A stretch of DNA of 33,692 nt from Lewinellaceae bacterium (GCA_947459655.1 CANHEE010000021.1:1-33692), one strand, 5' to 3'. Shown: positions 7,798-16,374, counted from the first letter of the stretch. Program-made: numbers and translations. The notes: generated by a model from the letters alone, not told the origin.

Positions 7798-9201
7798 ATG
7801 AAACAGCAAACAATCAAAAATGCAGTCTCGGCCCAAGGGATTGGACTACATACCGGTGCCACTGTTAAGCTGACGCTGCATCCCGCCGAAGCAAATCACG
7901 GCATCAAATTCAGGAGGAGCGACCTCGATGGCGAACTTACCCTCATCGCTGATGCCGCAAAGGTTGTGGCGAGCAACAGAGGGACAGTCATTAAAGTTGG
8001 GGAACACTCCGTCAGCACCGTTGAACACCTCCTTTCCGCTCTGACGGGTATGGAAATAGATAATGTGCTGGTTGAAATTGACGGGCCGGAAGTACCCATA
8101 CTGGAAGGAAGCGCAAGCCCCTTCGTTGCACTGATTGAATCAGCCGGTACTATAGTGCAGGAAGCAGACTGCGATTACCTCTGCATCAATGAGCCCCTTC
8201 ACTTCAAGGATGAAAAAACCGGAGCCGAGTATTACGCCCATCCCTCCGACGAATTTCAGGTGACCGGCATCATCGACTTCCCTTCAAAATATGTGGGTCA
8301 GCAGATTGCCATTCTGGACGACATCAAAAATTACAAGTCAGCCATCGCGCCAGCCAGAACCTTTGTTTTTCTGCACGAAATCTCCGGGTTACTCGAACAA
8401 AATCTGATCAAAGGCGGCGATCTGGACAATGCAATCGTCATCGTAAATGAGGTCCCGGATAACGCTACACTTCAGATGCTCGCAGCCAGACTGAACAAAC
8501 CGGGAATAGCGGTCACCGAAGCGGGAATTCTGAACCACAATGACCTTAGATTTCCCAACGAGCTTGCCAGACACAAGACGCTCGATGTCATTGGAGATCT
8601 CGCACTCGTTGGAAAAAAAATCAAGGGCAAAATTACGGCCATCAGACCGGGGCATACTTCAAATGTAGAGTTTGCTAAGTTTTTGAAAAAATACCACCAG
8701 GAGCAGCTGAAAGACATTCCAAAATACGACCCGAATACTCCCCCTGTATACGATGTTACAGGTATTTCAAAACTGTTGCCACACAGATACCCGTTTCTTC
8801 TTGTGGATAAAATTATTGAACTGGGACCGGAAAGGGTTGTAGGAGTCAAAAATGTAACATTCAACGAGCAGTTTTTTCAGGGTCATTTCCCAAACAATCC
8901 CGTGATGCCGGGTGTTTTGCAGATTGAAGCAATGGCGCAGGTAGGAGGTATTCTCGCGCTGCTCACCGTTGACGACCCGGGTTCCTGGGATACTTATTTT
9001 TTGAAAATTGATGACACAAAATTCAAACAGAAGGTAGTTCCGGGTGATACCCTGATTTTCAAACTTGAACTCCTAGAGCCTATCCGCCGGGGTATCGTTG
9101 TCATGAAAGGATCGGCGTACGTCGGCAATAAACTTGTATCAGAAGCGCATCTTACCGCTCAAATCGTAAGAAGACCATCAAATGAAGCAACATCAGTTTA
9201 G
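7798..9201 (+). CDS. lpxC/fabZ: Bifunctional UDP-3-O-acyl-GlcNAc deacetylase / 3-hydroxyacyl-ACP dehydratase
   Basis: A 467-residue fusion. Residues 1-305 are LpxC, the zinc deacetylase that commits UDP-acyl-GlcNAc to lipid A: zinc ligands are seen in EHLLSA (His77) and in HKTLD (His259, Asp263). Residues from about 318 are FabZ, the hot-dog dehydratase of fatty-acid elongation, with the active-site histidine in LLPHRYPFLLVDK and the glutamate in VMPGVLQIEAMAQ. The fusion is characteristic of Bacteroidota and links lipid A flux to hydroxyacyl-ACP supply. I chose the ATG at 7798 (MKQQTIKNAVSAQGIGLHTG) because it is the LpxC start and lies just after the promoter box. Its end overlaps lpxA by 20 bases. 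Confidence 0.97.
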   Translation: MKQQTIKNAVSAQGIGLHTGATVKLTLHPAEANHGIKFRRSDLDGELTLIADAAKVVASNRGTVIKVGEHSVSTVEHLLSALTGMEIDNVLVEIDGPEVPILEGSASPFVALIESAGTIVQEADCDYLCINEPLHFKDEKTGAEYYAHPSDEFQVTGIIDFPSKYVGQQIAILDDIKNYKSAIAPARTFVFLHEISGLLEQNLIKGGDLDNAIVIVNEVPDNATLQMLAARLNKPGIAVTEAGILNHNDLRFPNELARHKTLDVIGDLALVGKKIKGKITAIRPGHTSNVEFAKFLKKYHQEQLKDIPKYDPNTPPVYDVTGISKLLPHRYPFLLVDKIIELGPERVVGVKNVTFNEQFFQGHFPNNPVMPGVLQIEAMAQVGGILALLTVDDPGSWDTYFLKIDDTKFKQKVVPGDTLIFKLELLEPIRRGIVVMKGSAYVGNKLVSEAHLTAQIVRRPSNEATSV

Positions 9202-10009
9202 TGTTATACACCCGAATGCCAAAATCGGTAATAACGTAGAGATCGGACCGTTCACATACATCGAAGAAGATGTGGTTATCGGGGACGGAACCTGGATAGG
9301 TCCGAATGTCTCGATCATGAATGGTACGCGAATGGGTGAAAACTGCAAGGTTTTCCAGGGTGCCATCATTGGCAGTATCCCCCAGGATCTGAAATTCAAC
9401 AATGAAATAACATACCTGGAAATCGGCAACAACGTCATCATCCGTGAATACTGTACCCTTAACAGAGGAACATCTGCCTCCGGAAGAACAGTCATCATGG
9501 ACAACTGTCTGCTTATGGCTTATGTCCATGTCGCACATGATTGCGTCATCCATGAAAATTGCATACTCGCCAACAACACCAATCTGGCCGGACACATCGA
9601 GGTGGGAGAGTATGCCATACTAGGCGGATTGACTGCAGTACATCAGTTTGTCAACATCGGTGCACATGCTTTTGTAGGCGGTGGTTCACTGGTGAGCGTA
9701 GATGTTCCACCTTATGTTCGGGTGGCACGTTCCCCATTATCCTATGTGGGTGTCAATTCCGTTGGCCTCAGAAGAAGGGGTTTTTCCAATGAGCAAATCA
9801 ACAATATCACCGATATTTACAGAGTGCTTTTTGTCAAAGGTTTCAACCACAAAACCGCCATGCAAATCATCAAAGACGAAAAGGAACCCTCTGTTGAAAA
9901 AGAACTAATTATTGATTTTATTGAAAACCAGTCCAAACGAGGAATCATAAAGGGCTTCCGGAGCGTCACCAGCACCAAGATTTTATCCAATGGAAATACA
10001 GTTGCGTGA
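9182..10009 (+). CDS. lpxA: Acyl-ACP--UDP-N-acetylglucosamine O-acyltransferase
   Basis: A 275-residue left-handed beta-helix acyltransferase that performs the first step of lipid A synthesis. The hexapeptide repeats run from residue 8 (IHPNAKIGNNVEIGPF) to about 190, and the catalytic histidine sits in YVHVAHDCVI. The segment LRRRGFSNEQI and the following helical C-terminal domain are typical of LpxA. Slightly longer than the E. coli enzyme (262), it looks complete. The start overlaps the lpxC-fabZ stop by 20 bases, and its own end overlaps the next gene by 20 bases, indicating a tightly coupled lipid A operon. Confidence 0.96.
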   Translation: MKQHQFSVIHPNAKIGNNVEIGPFTYIEEDVVIGDGTWIGPNVSIMNGTRMGENCKVFQGAIIGSIPQDLKFNNEITYLEIGNNVIIREYCTLNRGTSASGRTVIMDNCLLMAYVHVAHDCVIHENCILANNTNLAGHIEVGEYAILGGLTAVHQFVNIGAHAFVGGGSLVSVDVPPYVRVARSPLSYVGVNSVGLRRRGFSNEQINNITDIYRVLFVKGFNHKTAMQIIKDEKEPSVEKELIIDFIENQSKRGIIKGFRSVTSTKILSNGNTVA

Positions 10010-10616
10010 TGTCGGCAAGCGATTTCGACTGGAGTGGATTTTCAGAAACTTCAGCCACGATTTCACACCCAATCAACATACCGCCCTACTGGGTCCTAAT
10101 GGCTCGGGTAAGTCTACACTGATGAAAGTCATTTCGGGGCATCTCAGTCCCTCAGCCGGGAAGGTGCATTACCTGAAAAGTGAAACCGTACAAGCCATCG
10201 AAACGGACAATATTTACAGGCACATCAGCTTTGCAGCACCATACATTGAACTCATCGAAGAATTTACCCTCACGGAAATGTTGGATTTTCACCGCAGATT
10301 CAAGAGCTTTCAGCATAATCTCGACAACAAAGCACTGATAGAAATACTGGGCTTCGAAAAATCAAAAAGCAAGGAGCTCCGCTTTTTTTCCTCCGGTATG
10401 AAACAGAGATTAAAACTTGCTCTGGCTATCTGCTCTGCTTCTCCCGTTCTATTGCTCGATGAACCAACCACCAATCTTGATGCTCAGGGTGCTGCCTGGT
10501 ACCGTGAAATTCTGCTGCAGTTCTGCCAGAACCGCACAATCGTCGTCGCAACCAATGCAGAATCGGATTTTTCTTTTTTCTGCGAGACACAAATAAATGT
10601 ATTTGACTACAAATAA
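9990..10616 (+). CDS. ABC transporter ATP-binding protein without adjacent permease
   Basis: A 208-residue nucleotide-binding domain: Walker A GPNGSGKST (from residue 35), a signature region reading FFSSGMKQRLKLA (an SSGMK variant of LSGGQ), and Walker B VLLLDEPTTNLD. It shares its first 20 bases with the end of lpxA, so it belongs to the lipid A operon. No membrane component lies nearby, so the partner permease must be encoded elsewhere. A link to lipid A or lipoprotein export is inferred from position only. The late switch histidine is replaced by an asparagine-like segment (VVATNAESDF), which may lower ATPase activity. Confidence 0.85.
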   Translation: MEIQLRDVGKRFRLEWIFRNFSHDFTPNQHTALLGPNGSGKSTLMKVISGHLSPSAGKVHYLKSETVQAIETDNIYRHISFAAPYIELIEEFTLTEMLDFHRRFKSFQHNLDNKALIEILGFEKSKSKELRFFSSGMKQRLKLALAICSASPVLLLDEPTTNLDAQGAAWYREILLQFCQNRTIVVATNAESDFSFFCETQINVFDYK

Positions 10617-10655
10617 ATTCGCCTATTTTTACGTCTGTACTGCACAAAAAATGTA

Positions 10656-11552
10656 ATGATGAAATTTCGCATATTGTTTTTTCTCTTCTCATTGGTCTAC
10701 TTTTTTGCAAATGCACAAAACAGTTCTCCAGTGAGTGATGGCAGCTATGCTCCATGGCACAGCAGTGATCCTGCTGCAGAACATTACTGCTATACTCTGC
10801 CTGCGACTACCGTAGTATATTCAAAACCAAATCTGAATTCGAAGGTCATTTCCCGGTTGCCTGTGGCTACAATGGTCAGAATAGAGCAGGTTACGATTGA
10901 TACCATGAAAAACAGCGGATTTTCAGCTCCCTGGTGCGTGGTAAGTTATGAACAGTATGGGAAAACACACAGTGGTTACCTTTGGGGTGGAGACCTGGCA
11001 TTTGTAACATTTGAAGTCAACGAGAAAAGCGATAGCATCAGAAATGGACTGGTTTACCTTGCAGGTGTTCTGAAAGCGGAAACCGAAAAAAACATGTGGA
11101 CGCTGCTGGTTAAAGTAGCAAGAAACAATACCGAAATCGCACAAACAGAAATTGTAACTGAAGCAGAGCCAAACTATTTCGCCAGCTTATACCACTATGG
11201 CAATCTCGACTATGATAATGTCGTCGATGTCTTGGAATTCAAGAGCTATTTTCCTTCAAATGGTTACCCATCCAGTGAAAATCTGCTGTTTTTTACAGGA
11301 AACGCCCTGAACCGGGTGCTGGAAACTTCAGACGTCTCCGATGTTAACATCTACGATTCCCAGGATTACCTGCTTTCATGCGACAAAGGAGGTATCCGCA
11401 ATCACGTTATTGTCGCTAATAACGCATTTACAGTAGAGGAAGTAGAAAAATCAAATGGGAAAACCGAGCGGGTGACCACAAGACATAAGTTTAACATCGA
11501 ACTGTATAAATGGGATGGAAAGACGCTGATTAAAAAGGATGAAATGAATTGA
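10656..11552 (+). CDS. Secreted protein with SH3-like domain, function unknown
   Basis: A 298-residue protein with a clear signal peptide (MKFRILFFLFSLVYFFANAQ, so the second ATG at 10659 may be the true start). After a short linker, residues 48-115 look like a bacterial SH3 domain: the YTLPATTVVYSKPNLNSKVI segment is the usual entry to an SH3b repeat (x-V-x-S-x-P-N-x-x-S-x-V-I), which often binds peptidoglycan peptides. The remainder (about 120-298) is beta-rich and unrecognised. Likely periplasmic. It starts 39 bases after the ABC ATPase gene on the same strand and ends at a bidirectional terminator. Confidence 0.65.
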   Translation: MMKFRILFFLFSLVYFFANAQNSSPVSDGSYAPWHSSDPAAEHYCYTLPATTVVYSKPNLNSKVISRLPVATMVRIEQVTIDTMKNSGFSAPWCVVSYEQYGKTHSGYLWGGDLAFVTFEVNEKSDSIRNGLVYLAGVLKAETEKNMWTLLVKVARNNTEIAQTEIVTEAEPNYFASLYHYGNLDYDNVVDVLEFKSYFPSNGYPSSENLLFFTGNALNRVLETSDVSDVNIYDSQDYLLSCDKGGIRNHVIVANNAFTVEEVEKSNGKTERVTTRHKFNIELYKWDGKTLIKKDEMN

Positions 11553-11577
11553 TTCCTACTCCTACCCGGAAACATAA

Positions 11578-11609
11578 GAAAAAGCCATGCAGTTGTGCGT
11601 GGCTTTTTC
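11578..11609. terminator. Bidirectional terminator between convergent genes
   Basis: A 13-base-pair stem (arms 11578-11590 and 11597-11609, one G-U wobble) with a six-base loop. A and T tracts on the two flanks make it usable from either strand, serving both the SH3-like gene and the DUF5683 gene, whose stop codon overlaps its edge. Confidence 0.85.
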
Positions 11610-12244
11610 TATTTTACTCGGAAGCAAACACCCACCGCAGGCCGCATACTCATTACATCGATCGTGGGTTTGACACTCATCGTGAGGTTGTCACTGACAT
11701 CAAAGGATTTCAGATGTGCAGTGACAAATGCATCGGCTACGGCGAACAGGTGGGCTGCCCCCATCCAGATAAATGAGCGCTCATAGTTGTTGCGGTAGTT
11801 GTTTTTCTGCCGAAAAAAAGCACTGATATCAGTGGTTTTGTAGGATTCAGGTACCTTATATCGGTAAAGTGTGGCTGGCAGTGGCTGGTTTTTTACCCTA
11901 AGTTCGTAAATGTCTTTGTAAAAAAAATAGATTCTTCTCGACTGAAGATGCGTGTAAACGGTGAAACCGTAGGCACCATAACACAGAGGAAGTTTCCACC
12001 ACACGCCTTTTTTATTGTATATCTGACCCGCGCCCGGAATAAATACCGACAACAATGCGGCTTTTTTAGGCTCACTCCACCGGTAAACGGGAGCAAATAT
12101 GCTTTTTTTTCCGGTACTGTCAATCGGTTTTTTAGTTGACTGAATAGCGGGTGGAATGCTGTCAGCAGCGCTCTCTAAGGGCGATACGGCTCCACTTTTC
12201 TGCAAAGCAGTGAGGAGGAGAAAGACGAAGAGCGCGTACCTCAT
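11609..12244 (-). CDS. DUF5683 family protein
   Basis: A 211-residue protein with an N-terminal signal peptide (MRYALFVFLLLTALQKSGA) followed by a low-complexity Ser/Pro/Lys linker and then the DUF5683 core: WSEPKKAALLSVFIPGAGQIYN (the SxxxPGxGQxYN motif) and the KKGVWWKLP and RNNYERSFIW segments, with two membrane-associated stretches. The function is unknown; the family is common in Bacteroidota. I chose the ATG at 12244, one base after the dnaJ stop, over an in-frame TTG at 12253, because the signal peptide then begins correctly. It shares an operon with grpE and dnaJ. Confidence 0.75.
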   Translation of the reverse strand: MRYALFVFLLLTALQKSGAVSPLESAADSIPPAIQSTKKPIDSTGKKSIFAPVYRWSEPKKAALLSVFIPGAGQIYNKKGVWWKLPLCYGAYGFTVYTHLQSRRIYFFYKDIYELRVKNQPLPATLYRYKVPESYKTTDISAFFRQKNNYRNNYERSFIWMGAAHLFAVADAFVTAHLKSFDVSDNLTMSVKPTIDVMSMRPAVGVCFRVK

Positions 12245-12245
12245 T

Positions 12246-13418
12246 TTATCCAAAGATGTCTTTCATTTTTTCAAAGAACCCGCGTTCTGCCTTTGCACCT
12301 GCCGCAGTCGGATTGAAGTTTGGCATGTTTTTCAGCTTTTCCAGTAAAATGCGTTCCTCATCTGTAACGTGCTTTGGAGTCCAGATATTGACATGTACCA
12401 GCAGATCGCCGGTTTCGTAACTCTGTACTGCAGGAACGCCTTTCCCTTGCAATCTGAATATCTTACCGCTCTGCGTCCCGGCAGGAATCTTGATTCGCAC
12501 CTTTCCGTCGAGTGTAGGCACCTCAAGTTGTGTACCCAGCGCTGCATCTGCTATATTGATGAACAGCTCATACATGATGTTGTTGCCATCCCGCTGAAAG
12601 TGCTCGTGTGGCTCTTCTTCAATATACACCCTCAGGTTGCCTGCAGGACCACCGCGCTTACCGGCATTTCCCTTCCCACTGACCTGCAATTCCATGCCTT
12701 GGGCAACGCCAGCGGGAATCCGGATTTCTACCAGCTCTTCTCCAACCACATAGCCATCGCCCCGGCAAGTTGAGCAATGGGATGTAATCTGCTGTCCGGA
12801 GCCGTTACATGTCGGACAGGCTGATGTGGTCTGCATCTGGCCAAGAAAGGTGTTCCTCACCTGACGCACATATCCCGAACCCTGACAGTTCTTACAGGTG
12901 CTGACGGAATTGCGGTCCTTGGCACCCGAGCCGGCACAGGAGTTACAGGTAACCTGTTTTTTTACTTTTATCTTTTTGGTTACACCTTTGGCAACCTCTT
13001 CAAGCGTCATTTTTACTTTGATTCTGAGATCAGTACCGCGCTCTCCCTGTTGCCGCTGGCCACCACCGTTTCTGCGACCGCCACCGAAAAACTGCTCGAA
13101 AGGACTTCCGCCATCACCGAAAATATCTCCGAACTGGGCGAAAATGTCCTCCATGTTACCGCCCTGGAAACCGCCGCCACCCATATTCGGATCGACACCT
13201 GCATGACCGAGCCTGTCGTACCTGGAGCGCTTGTCCTTATCGCTCAATACCTCATATGCCTCAGCCGCTTCCTTGAATTTTTCTTCGGCAGCCTTGTTGT
13301 CCGGATTTCTGTCCGGGTGGTACTGCATGGCAAGTTTGCGGTACGCTTTTTTCAGTGTATCGTCATCAGCAGTTTTGGGAACGCCCAAAACCTCATAATA
13401 ATCTCTTTTTGATGCCAT
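12246..13418 (-). CDS. dnaJ: Chaperone protein DnaJ (Hsp40)
   Basis: A 390-residue type I DnaJ. The J domain (residues 4-70) contains the HPD tripeptide in [10 protein letters not shown]. It is followed by a Gly/Phe-rich linker, four zinc-binding CxxCxGxG-type repeats ([32 protein letters not shown]; residues about 160-225) and the two C-terminal substrate-binding beta domains. It recruits and stimulates DnaK to refold proteins. It starts two bases after the grpE stop, so the two are one operon. No dnaK or hrcA lies in the window. Confidence 0.97.
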   Translation of the reverse strand: MASKRDYYEVLGVPKTADDDTLKKAYRKLAMQYHPDRNPDNKAAEEKFKEAAEAYEVLSDKDKRSRYDRLGHAGVDPNMGGGGFQGGNMEDIFAQFGDIFGDGGSPFEQFFGGGRRNGGGQRQQGERGTDLRIKVKMTLEEVAKGVTKKIKVKKQVTCNSCAGSGAKDRNSVSTCKNCQGSGYVRQVRNTFLGQMQTTSACPTCNGSGQQITSHCSTCRGDGYVVGEELVEIRIPAGVAQGMELQVSGKGNAGKRGGPAGNLRVYIEEEPHEHFQRDGNNIMYELFINIADAALGTQLEVPTLDGKVRIKIPAGTQSGKIFRLQGKGVPAVQSYETGDLLVHVNIWTPKHVTDEERILLEKLKNMPNFNPTAAGAKAERGFFEKMKDIFG

Positions 13419-13420
13419 TG

Positions 13421-13957
13421 TTAAGCTCCAACCACTACTTTGGCGTAGCGGATTATTTTATCATTTAGAATATAGCCTTTCTCGACAGTATCGATAACCT
13501 TTCCTTTCATTTCTTCGCCCATCGCCACCTCGGTAATTGCTTCGTGGAGATCCGCGTCGAACGCACTGCCGGTAGACTCCATTGGTTTTAGTCCTTTCTG
13601 CTGCATTATCGTCTGTAATTTATGGAATATCAACTGCATCCCCTCATTTACTGCTCCGGCGCTGTCCGCTCTTTCGAAATCATCCAGTATTGGCAAAAGC
13701 GCCGTTATCATTTCCCTTGAAGCACCGCTGATGTAATCCATGCGCTCTTTGCTGCTACGTCGCTTGAAATTTTCAAATTCTGCGAGCAGGCGAAGGTATT
13801 TGTCTTTCATTGCTGCCAGTTCATCTGCACCGCCGGCATTATTTTCAGCCGCCTCTTCTGTCGTATTTTCTGCGGTTTCAGTGTCATTTTGTTCTACCAG
13901 CGTATCTTCTGAATTGTCCATTTCCTCCGGATTCAGCTTTTCGTGATTACTTGTCAT
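13421..13957 (-). CDS. grpE: Nucleotide exchange factor GrpE
   Basis: A 178-residue protein: an acidic disordered N-terminus (residues 1-50, rich in Glu/Asp/Asn), a long coiled coil (about 50-95, [20 protein letters not shown]), then the GrpE beta domain with [21 protein letters not shown] and the end motif [19 protein letters not shown]. GrpE is the ADP-release factor of DnaK and a thermosensor. The frame is open to 14029, but the ATG at 13957 ([12 protein letters not shown]) is preferred because the longer N-terminus has no GrpE character. Confidence 0.95.
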   Translation of the reverse strand: MTSNHEKLNPEEMDNSEDTLVEQNDTETAENTTEEAAENNAGGADELAAMKDKYLRLLAEFENFKRRSSKERMDYISGASREMITALLPILDDFERADSAGAVNEGMQLIFHKLQTIMQQKGLKPMESTGSAFDADLHEAITEVAMGEEMKGKVIDTVEKGYILNDKIIRYAKVVVGA

Positions 13958-14055
13958 ACCTCTAAATTTTTTAAAATAATTTTTCAAAACTGCATACAAA
14001 TTAACATACGACGTGTCCAAACCAAACACACCATCTTGCCTCGCAAATCAATTCT

Positions 14056-14063
14056 CAAATATA
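14056..14063 (-). promoter_or_regulatory. Probable grpE-dnaJ promoter -7 box
   Basis: On the minus strand the box reads TATATTTG (TAnnTTTG) about 100 bases before the grpE ATG. At the -33 spacing the sequence is TGAC rather than TTTG, and it lies within a cluster of TG(T/G)CAG repeats (14082-14114), so regulation may be non-standard. Confidence 0.5.
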
Positions 14064-14081
14064 CTGCCATCTGCTTTTTTA

Positions 14082-14114
14082 TGTCAGTTTGGCAGATTTT
14101 TCAGCATCTGGCAG
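14082..14114. repeat. Cluster of three TG(T/G)CAG hexamers upstream of grpE
   Basis: TGTCAG at 14082-14087, TGGCAG at 14090-14095 and TGGCAG at 14109-14114, all in the same orientation. They flank and overlap the -33 region of the grpE promoter and could be a binding site for a heat-shock regulator or alternative sigma factor. This is inference from position. Confidence 0.35.
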
Positions 14115-14160
14115 GACAGTGCGGCACATTTTTATTGATGAACACGCTTTCAATGCGCTT

Positions 14161-14697
14161 TCAATCCTGATTTGTTTCCCTGAGCACTTGCGAAATCAGT
14201 TCAGATTCATAACCCTTTTGCAGCGCATACTGAAATAGCTTTTGATTTTTCCGGAAAGCATCTTCCTCCGCTCCAAGCGTCCTGCTTTTTTTCAGTAAAA
14301 GTTGCTTAAGATTATCCAAATAAACCTCATTGTCAATCTCTTTCATCGCCTTTCGAATACAATAGGCAGAGACCTTTCTGACTTTGAGTTCATTCTCAAT
14401 TTTTATTCGCCCCCACTTCCTGATATGACATTTTCCACGCGTAAAGGCACAGGCAAAACGGTCTTCGTTAAGAAAGTTTTCCTCTATCAAAGCGCTAATT
14501 ACCTGCTCCAGGGTCTCGCCGTACACGCCCATATCCAACAATCGGGAACGAACCTCAGCATGCGACCTTTCCTGATAAGCGCAAAAGCGTTGCATGCCGC
14601 TTAGCGCTGTAGCATAGTCTGTGTACTTTTTCTTGTGATTCACCGGGAGAGCATTAGAGGGCGAATGTCGCAAATTTCCTGCAAACAGGAACGGCAT
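14161..14697 (-). CDS. recX: RecX-family regulatory protein
   Basis: A 178-residue protein with the RecX pattern of repeated three-helix bundles: ALSGMQRFCAYQERSHAEVRS in the first repeat, then LIEENFLNEDRFACAFTRGK (the conserved NEDRFA core) and WGRIKIENELKVRKVS in the second. RecX binds along RecA filaments and blocks strand exchange. The first 18 residues do not look like RecX, so translation may start at a GTG near 14643 (VNHKKKYTD). No recA is adjacent, and it lies between grpE and the RND adaptor on the same strand. Confidence 0.88.
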   Translation of the reverse strand: MPFLFAGNLRHSPSNALPVNHKKKYTDYATALSGMQRFCAYQERSHAEVRSRLLDMGVYGETLEQVISALIEENFLNEDRFACAFTRGKCHIRKWGRIKIENELKVRKVSAYCIRKAMKEIDNEVYLDNLKQLLLKKSRTLGAEEDAFRKNQKLFQYALQKGYESELISQVLRETNQD

Positions 14698-14713
14698 TTT
14701 TTGTTCGTATGGC

Positions 14714-14721
14714 CAAATCTA
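14714..14721 (-). promoter_or_regulatory. Possible recX -7 box
   Basis: On the minus strand TAGATTTG fits TAnnTTTG and lies 16 bases before the ATG at 14697. No -33 TTTG is found at the right spacing. If used, it would give a leader of only about ten bases to that ATG. Confidence 0.3.
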
Positions 14722-14778
14722 AATGGTCCGGACACTTTTATTCCTTTGCCCGTTGAAGGAGTTGCCGTTCTTGCATGG

Positions 14779-16161
14779 TCATTTCTTTTTATCGGTCTGT
14801 TCCTCCCTGAAAATGAGGTCATCACTTTTCAGTTTTCTGGAAACCGCTTCATAGGGACCACTCACGACCTCCTGTCCTTCGTTAAGGCCTGAAATAATCT
14901 GAATGTAATTGTCGTCCTGAATACCTGTTTTCACTTCCACCATTTTTACGATGTTGCCTTCCGTTACAAAAACCACTTCACGGAAGTCGTTGCTGACGGT
15001 GGTTTTTTCCTCGCGCTGCATCTGCCAGTCTTCCTTTTTGTCCTTTTCTGCGATTTCCCTGTCGCGGGTGGTGACAGATTGTATTGGAACGCTGAGTACG
15101 TCGTTGACCTCATCGGTGGCAATTTCTACAGCAGCGGACATGCCCGGACGGAAAGGATGGATTCTGCCCTGGTTGATCAAATCGGCATACGAGGAAGGAT
15201 CTATCCTGATTTTTACAATAAAATTGGTAACCTGATCGGAAGAAAGTGTCGCTCCGGTAACGCCGGTATTGCTGGCAGAATTCGCAATCTGATAGACTTT
15301 ACCGGTAAACTTGCGGTTGGAGTAGGCATCGATTTCAATTTCCACCACATCACCAAGACTCACTCTCGGGATGTCGTTTTCACTTACATCAACCTGTACC
15401 TCCATGCTTTTGAAATCGGCAATGCGCATGATTTCGGTACCGGTCATCTGTATGGTGCCGACCACGCGCTCTCCTTTTTCGACATTCAGTTTGGAAACGA
15501 TTCCCGATGAGGGTGCATAGATGGATGTTCGCTTCAGATTGGTTTGCAGTTCTTTCAATCCTGCAGCGTTGCTCTGAACATTGAATTCCGCTGCCTTTGC
15601 GGTTTCCTGGGTTGCTGCATAATCTGCCTCTGCTGCCTGCAGAGTTGCCTCAGCTACCTTGAGGTTGTTGGCGATATTGTCAAAAGCCTCCTGCGAAATG
15701 ACGCCCTCAGCCAGCAATTTTTTGTTTCGCTCGTAGATGGTACGGCTGTTGCTTAGATTGGCTTCTGCCTGCGTTTTTCTGGCCAGCGCGTTCTTGATCT
15801 GTGTCCTGGTCTGCATCGCACTTGCCTTGGACGAGTTGAGTCCGGCAACGCCTCTTTCCACACTTGATACGTAGTTGTCGGGATTGATGCGGCACAGTAG
15901 TTGTCCTTTTTGTACTGAATCACCTTCCTGCACAAGCATTTCTACAACCTCGCCCGACACATCAGAGCTGATTTTTACCTCTACTTCGGGAAAAACCTTT
16001 CCACTGCCGGAAACCCGTTCACGAATGGTTCTTTTCTGGACCAACTCAGTTGTTACCTTCTCTCCTTTGGGTTTTGATCTGACTTTCCAGCCCGCATAAC
16101 CCAGCAGCAGTACGACCACTGCCACCAATCCCCATATCCAGCGTTTTTTTATTTTATCCAT
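14779..16161 (-). CDS. HlyD/MacA-type efflux periplasmic adaptor subunit
   Basis: A 460-residue membrane-fusion protein. Residues 8-25 form an N-terminal anchor helix (WGLVAVVVLLLGYAGW). The first half of a biotinyl-lipoyl-like domain follows (SSDVSGEVVEMLVQEGDSVQ), then a long alpha-helical hairpin rich in Ala/Glu/Asn (about 100-210), the second lipoyl half (IYAPSSGIVSKLNVEKGERV), and beta-barrel and membrane-proximal domains. Such adaptors bridge an inner-membrane ABC or RND pump to a TolC channel. Neither partner is encoded here, so the gene stands alone. It is divergent from mntR, sharing the 253-base region with DtxR-type half-sites, so metal control is conceivable but unproven. Confidence 0.87.
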   Translation of the reverse strand: MDKIKKRWIWGLVAVVVLLLGYAGWKVRSKPKGEKVTTELVQKRTIRERVSGSGKVFPEVEVKISSDVSGEVVEMLVQEGDSVQKGQLLCRINPDNYVSSVERGVAGLNSSKASAMQTRTQIKNALARKTQAEANLSNSRTIYERNKKLLAEGVISQEAFDNIANNLKVAEATLQAAEADYAATQETAKAAEFNVQSNAAGLKELQTNLKRTSIYAPSSGIVSKLNVEKGERVVGTIQMTGTEIMRIADFKSMEVQVDVSENDIPRVSLGDVVEIEIDAYSNRKFTGKVYQIANSASNTGVTGATLSSDQVTNFIVKIRIDPSSYADLINQGRIHPFRPGMSAAVEIATDEVNDVLSVPIQSVTTRDREIAEKDKKEDWQMQREEKTTVSNDFREVVFVTEGNIVKMVEVKTGIQDDNYIQIISGLNEGQEVVSGPYEAVSRKLKSDDLIFREEQTDKKK

Positions 16162-16196
16162 GATTCAATGCTTGCTTGATTTACTCAATTTTTAAA

Positions 16197-16204
16197 CAAA
16201 AATA
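16197..16204 (-). promoter_or_regulatory. Possible -7 box of the adaptor gene
   Basis: On the minus strand TATTTTTG fits TAnnTTTG and lies 35 bases upstream of the adaptor ATG. The -33 element is not recognisable. Confidence 0.35.
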
Positions 16205-16281
16205 GGTTAATAATTTGCGTTTTTGACCTTTTTATCGCTTTAATCTCAAAAATTAACGACCAAAATTGAAAATAGACAACT

Positions 16282-16295
16282 TTAGACATTGCTAA
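16282..16295. promoter_or_regulatory. Inverted repeat TTAG-N6-CTAA, possible second DtxR/MntR site
   Basis: Perfect four-base arms TTAG (16282-16285) and CTAA (16292-16295). Together with flanking bases they read TTTAGAC then CTAATC, the same two half-sequences that are contiguous on the minus strand of the box at 16347-16360. It lies between the two divergent promoters. Confidence 0.35.
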
Positions 16296-16343
16296 TCACA
16301 AACTGGCAGTTGACAAGGCCGGATAAACAAAGAGAATATAAAT

Positions 16344-16374
16344 TTTGATTAGTCTAAATCTATTTTTATATTTG
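16344..16374 (+). promoter_or_regulatory. Near-perfect promoter of the mntR-mntH operon
   Basis: TTTG at 16344-16347, a 19-base spacer, then TATATTTG at 16367-16374. This is the Bacteroidota TTTG-N19-TAnnTTTG consensus. It ends 40 bases before the mntR ATG. Confidence 0.8.
16349..16357. promoter_or_regulatory. DtxR-type core operator TTAGTCTAA inside the mntR promoter
   Basis: A perfect palindrome around a central T. The classic DtxR operator has the core TTAG-S-CTAA, so this differs only at the central base. It sits in the spacer between -33 and -7 of the mntR promoter, where a bound metal-loaded repressor would exclude RNA polymerase. Autoregulation of mntR-mntH is inferred. Confidence 0.6.
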
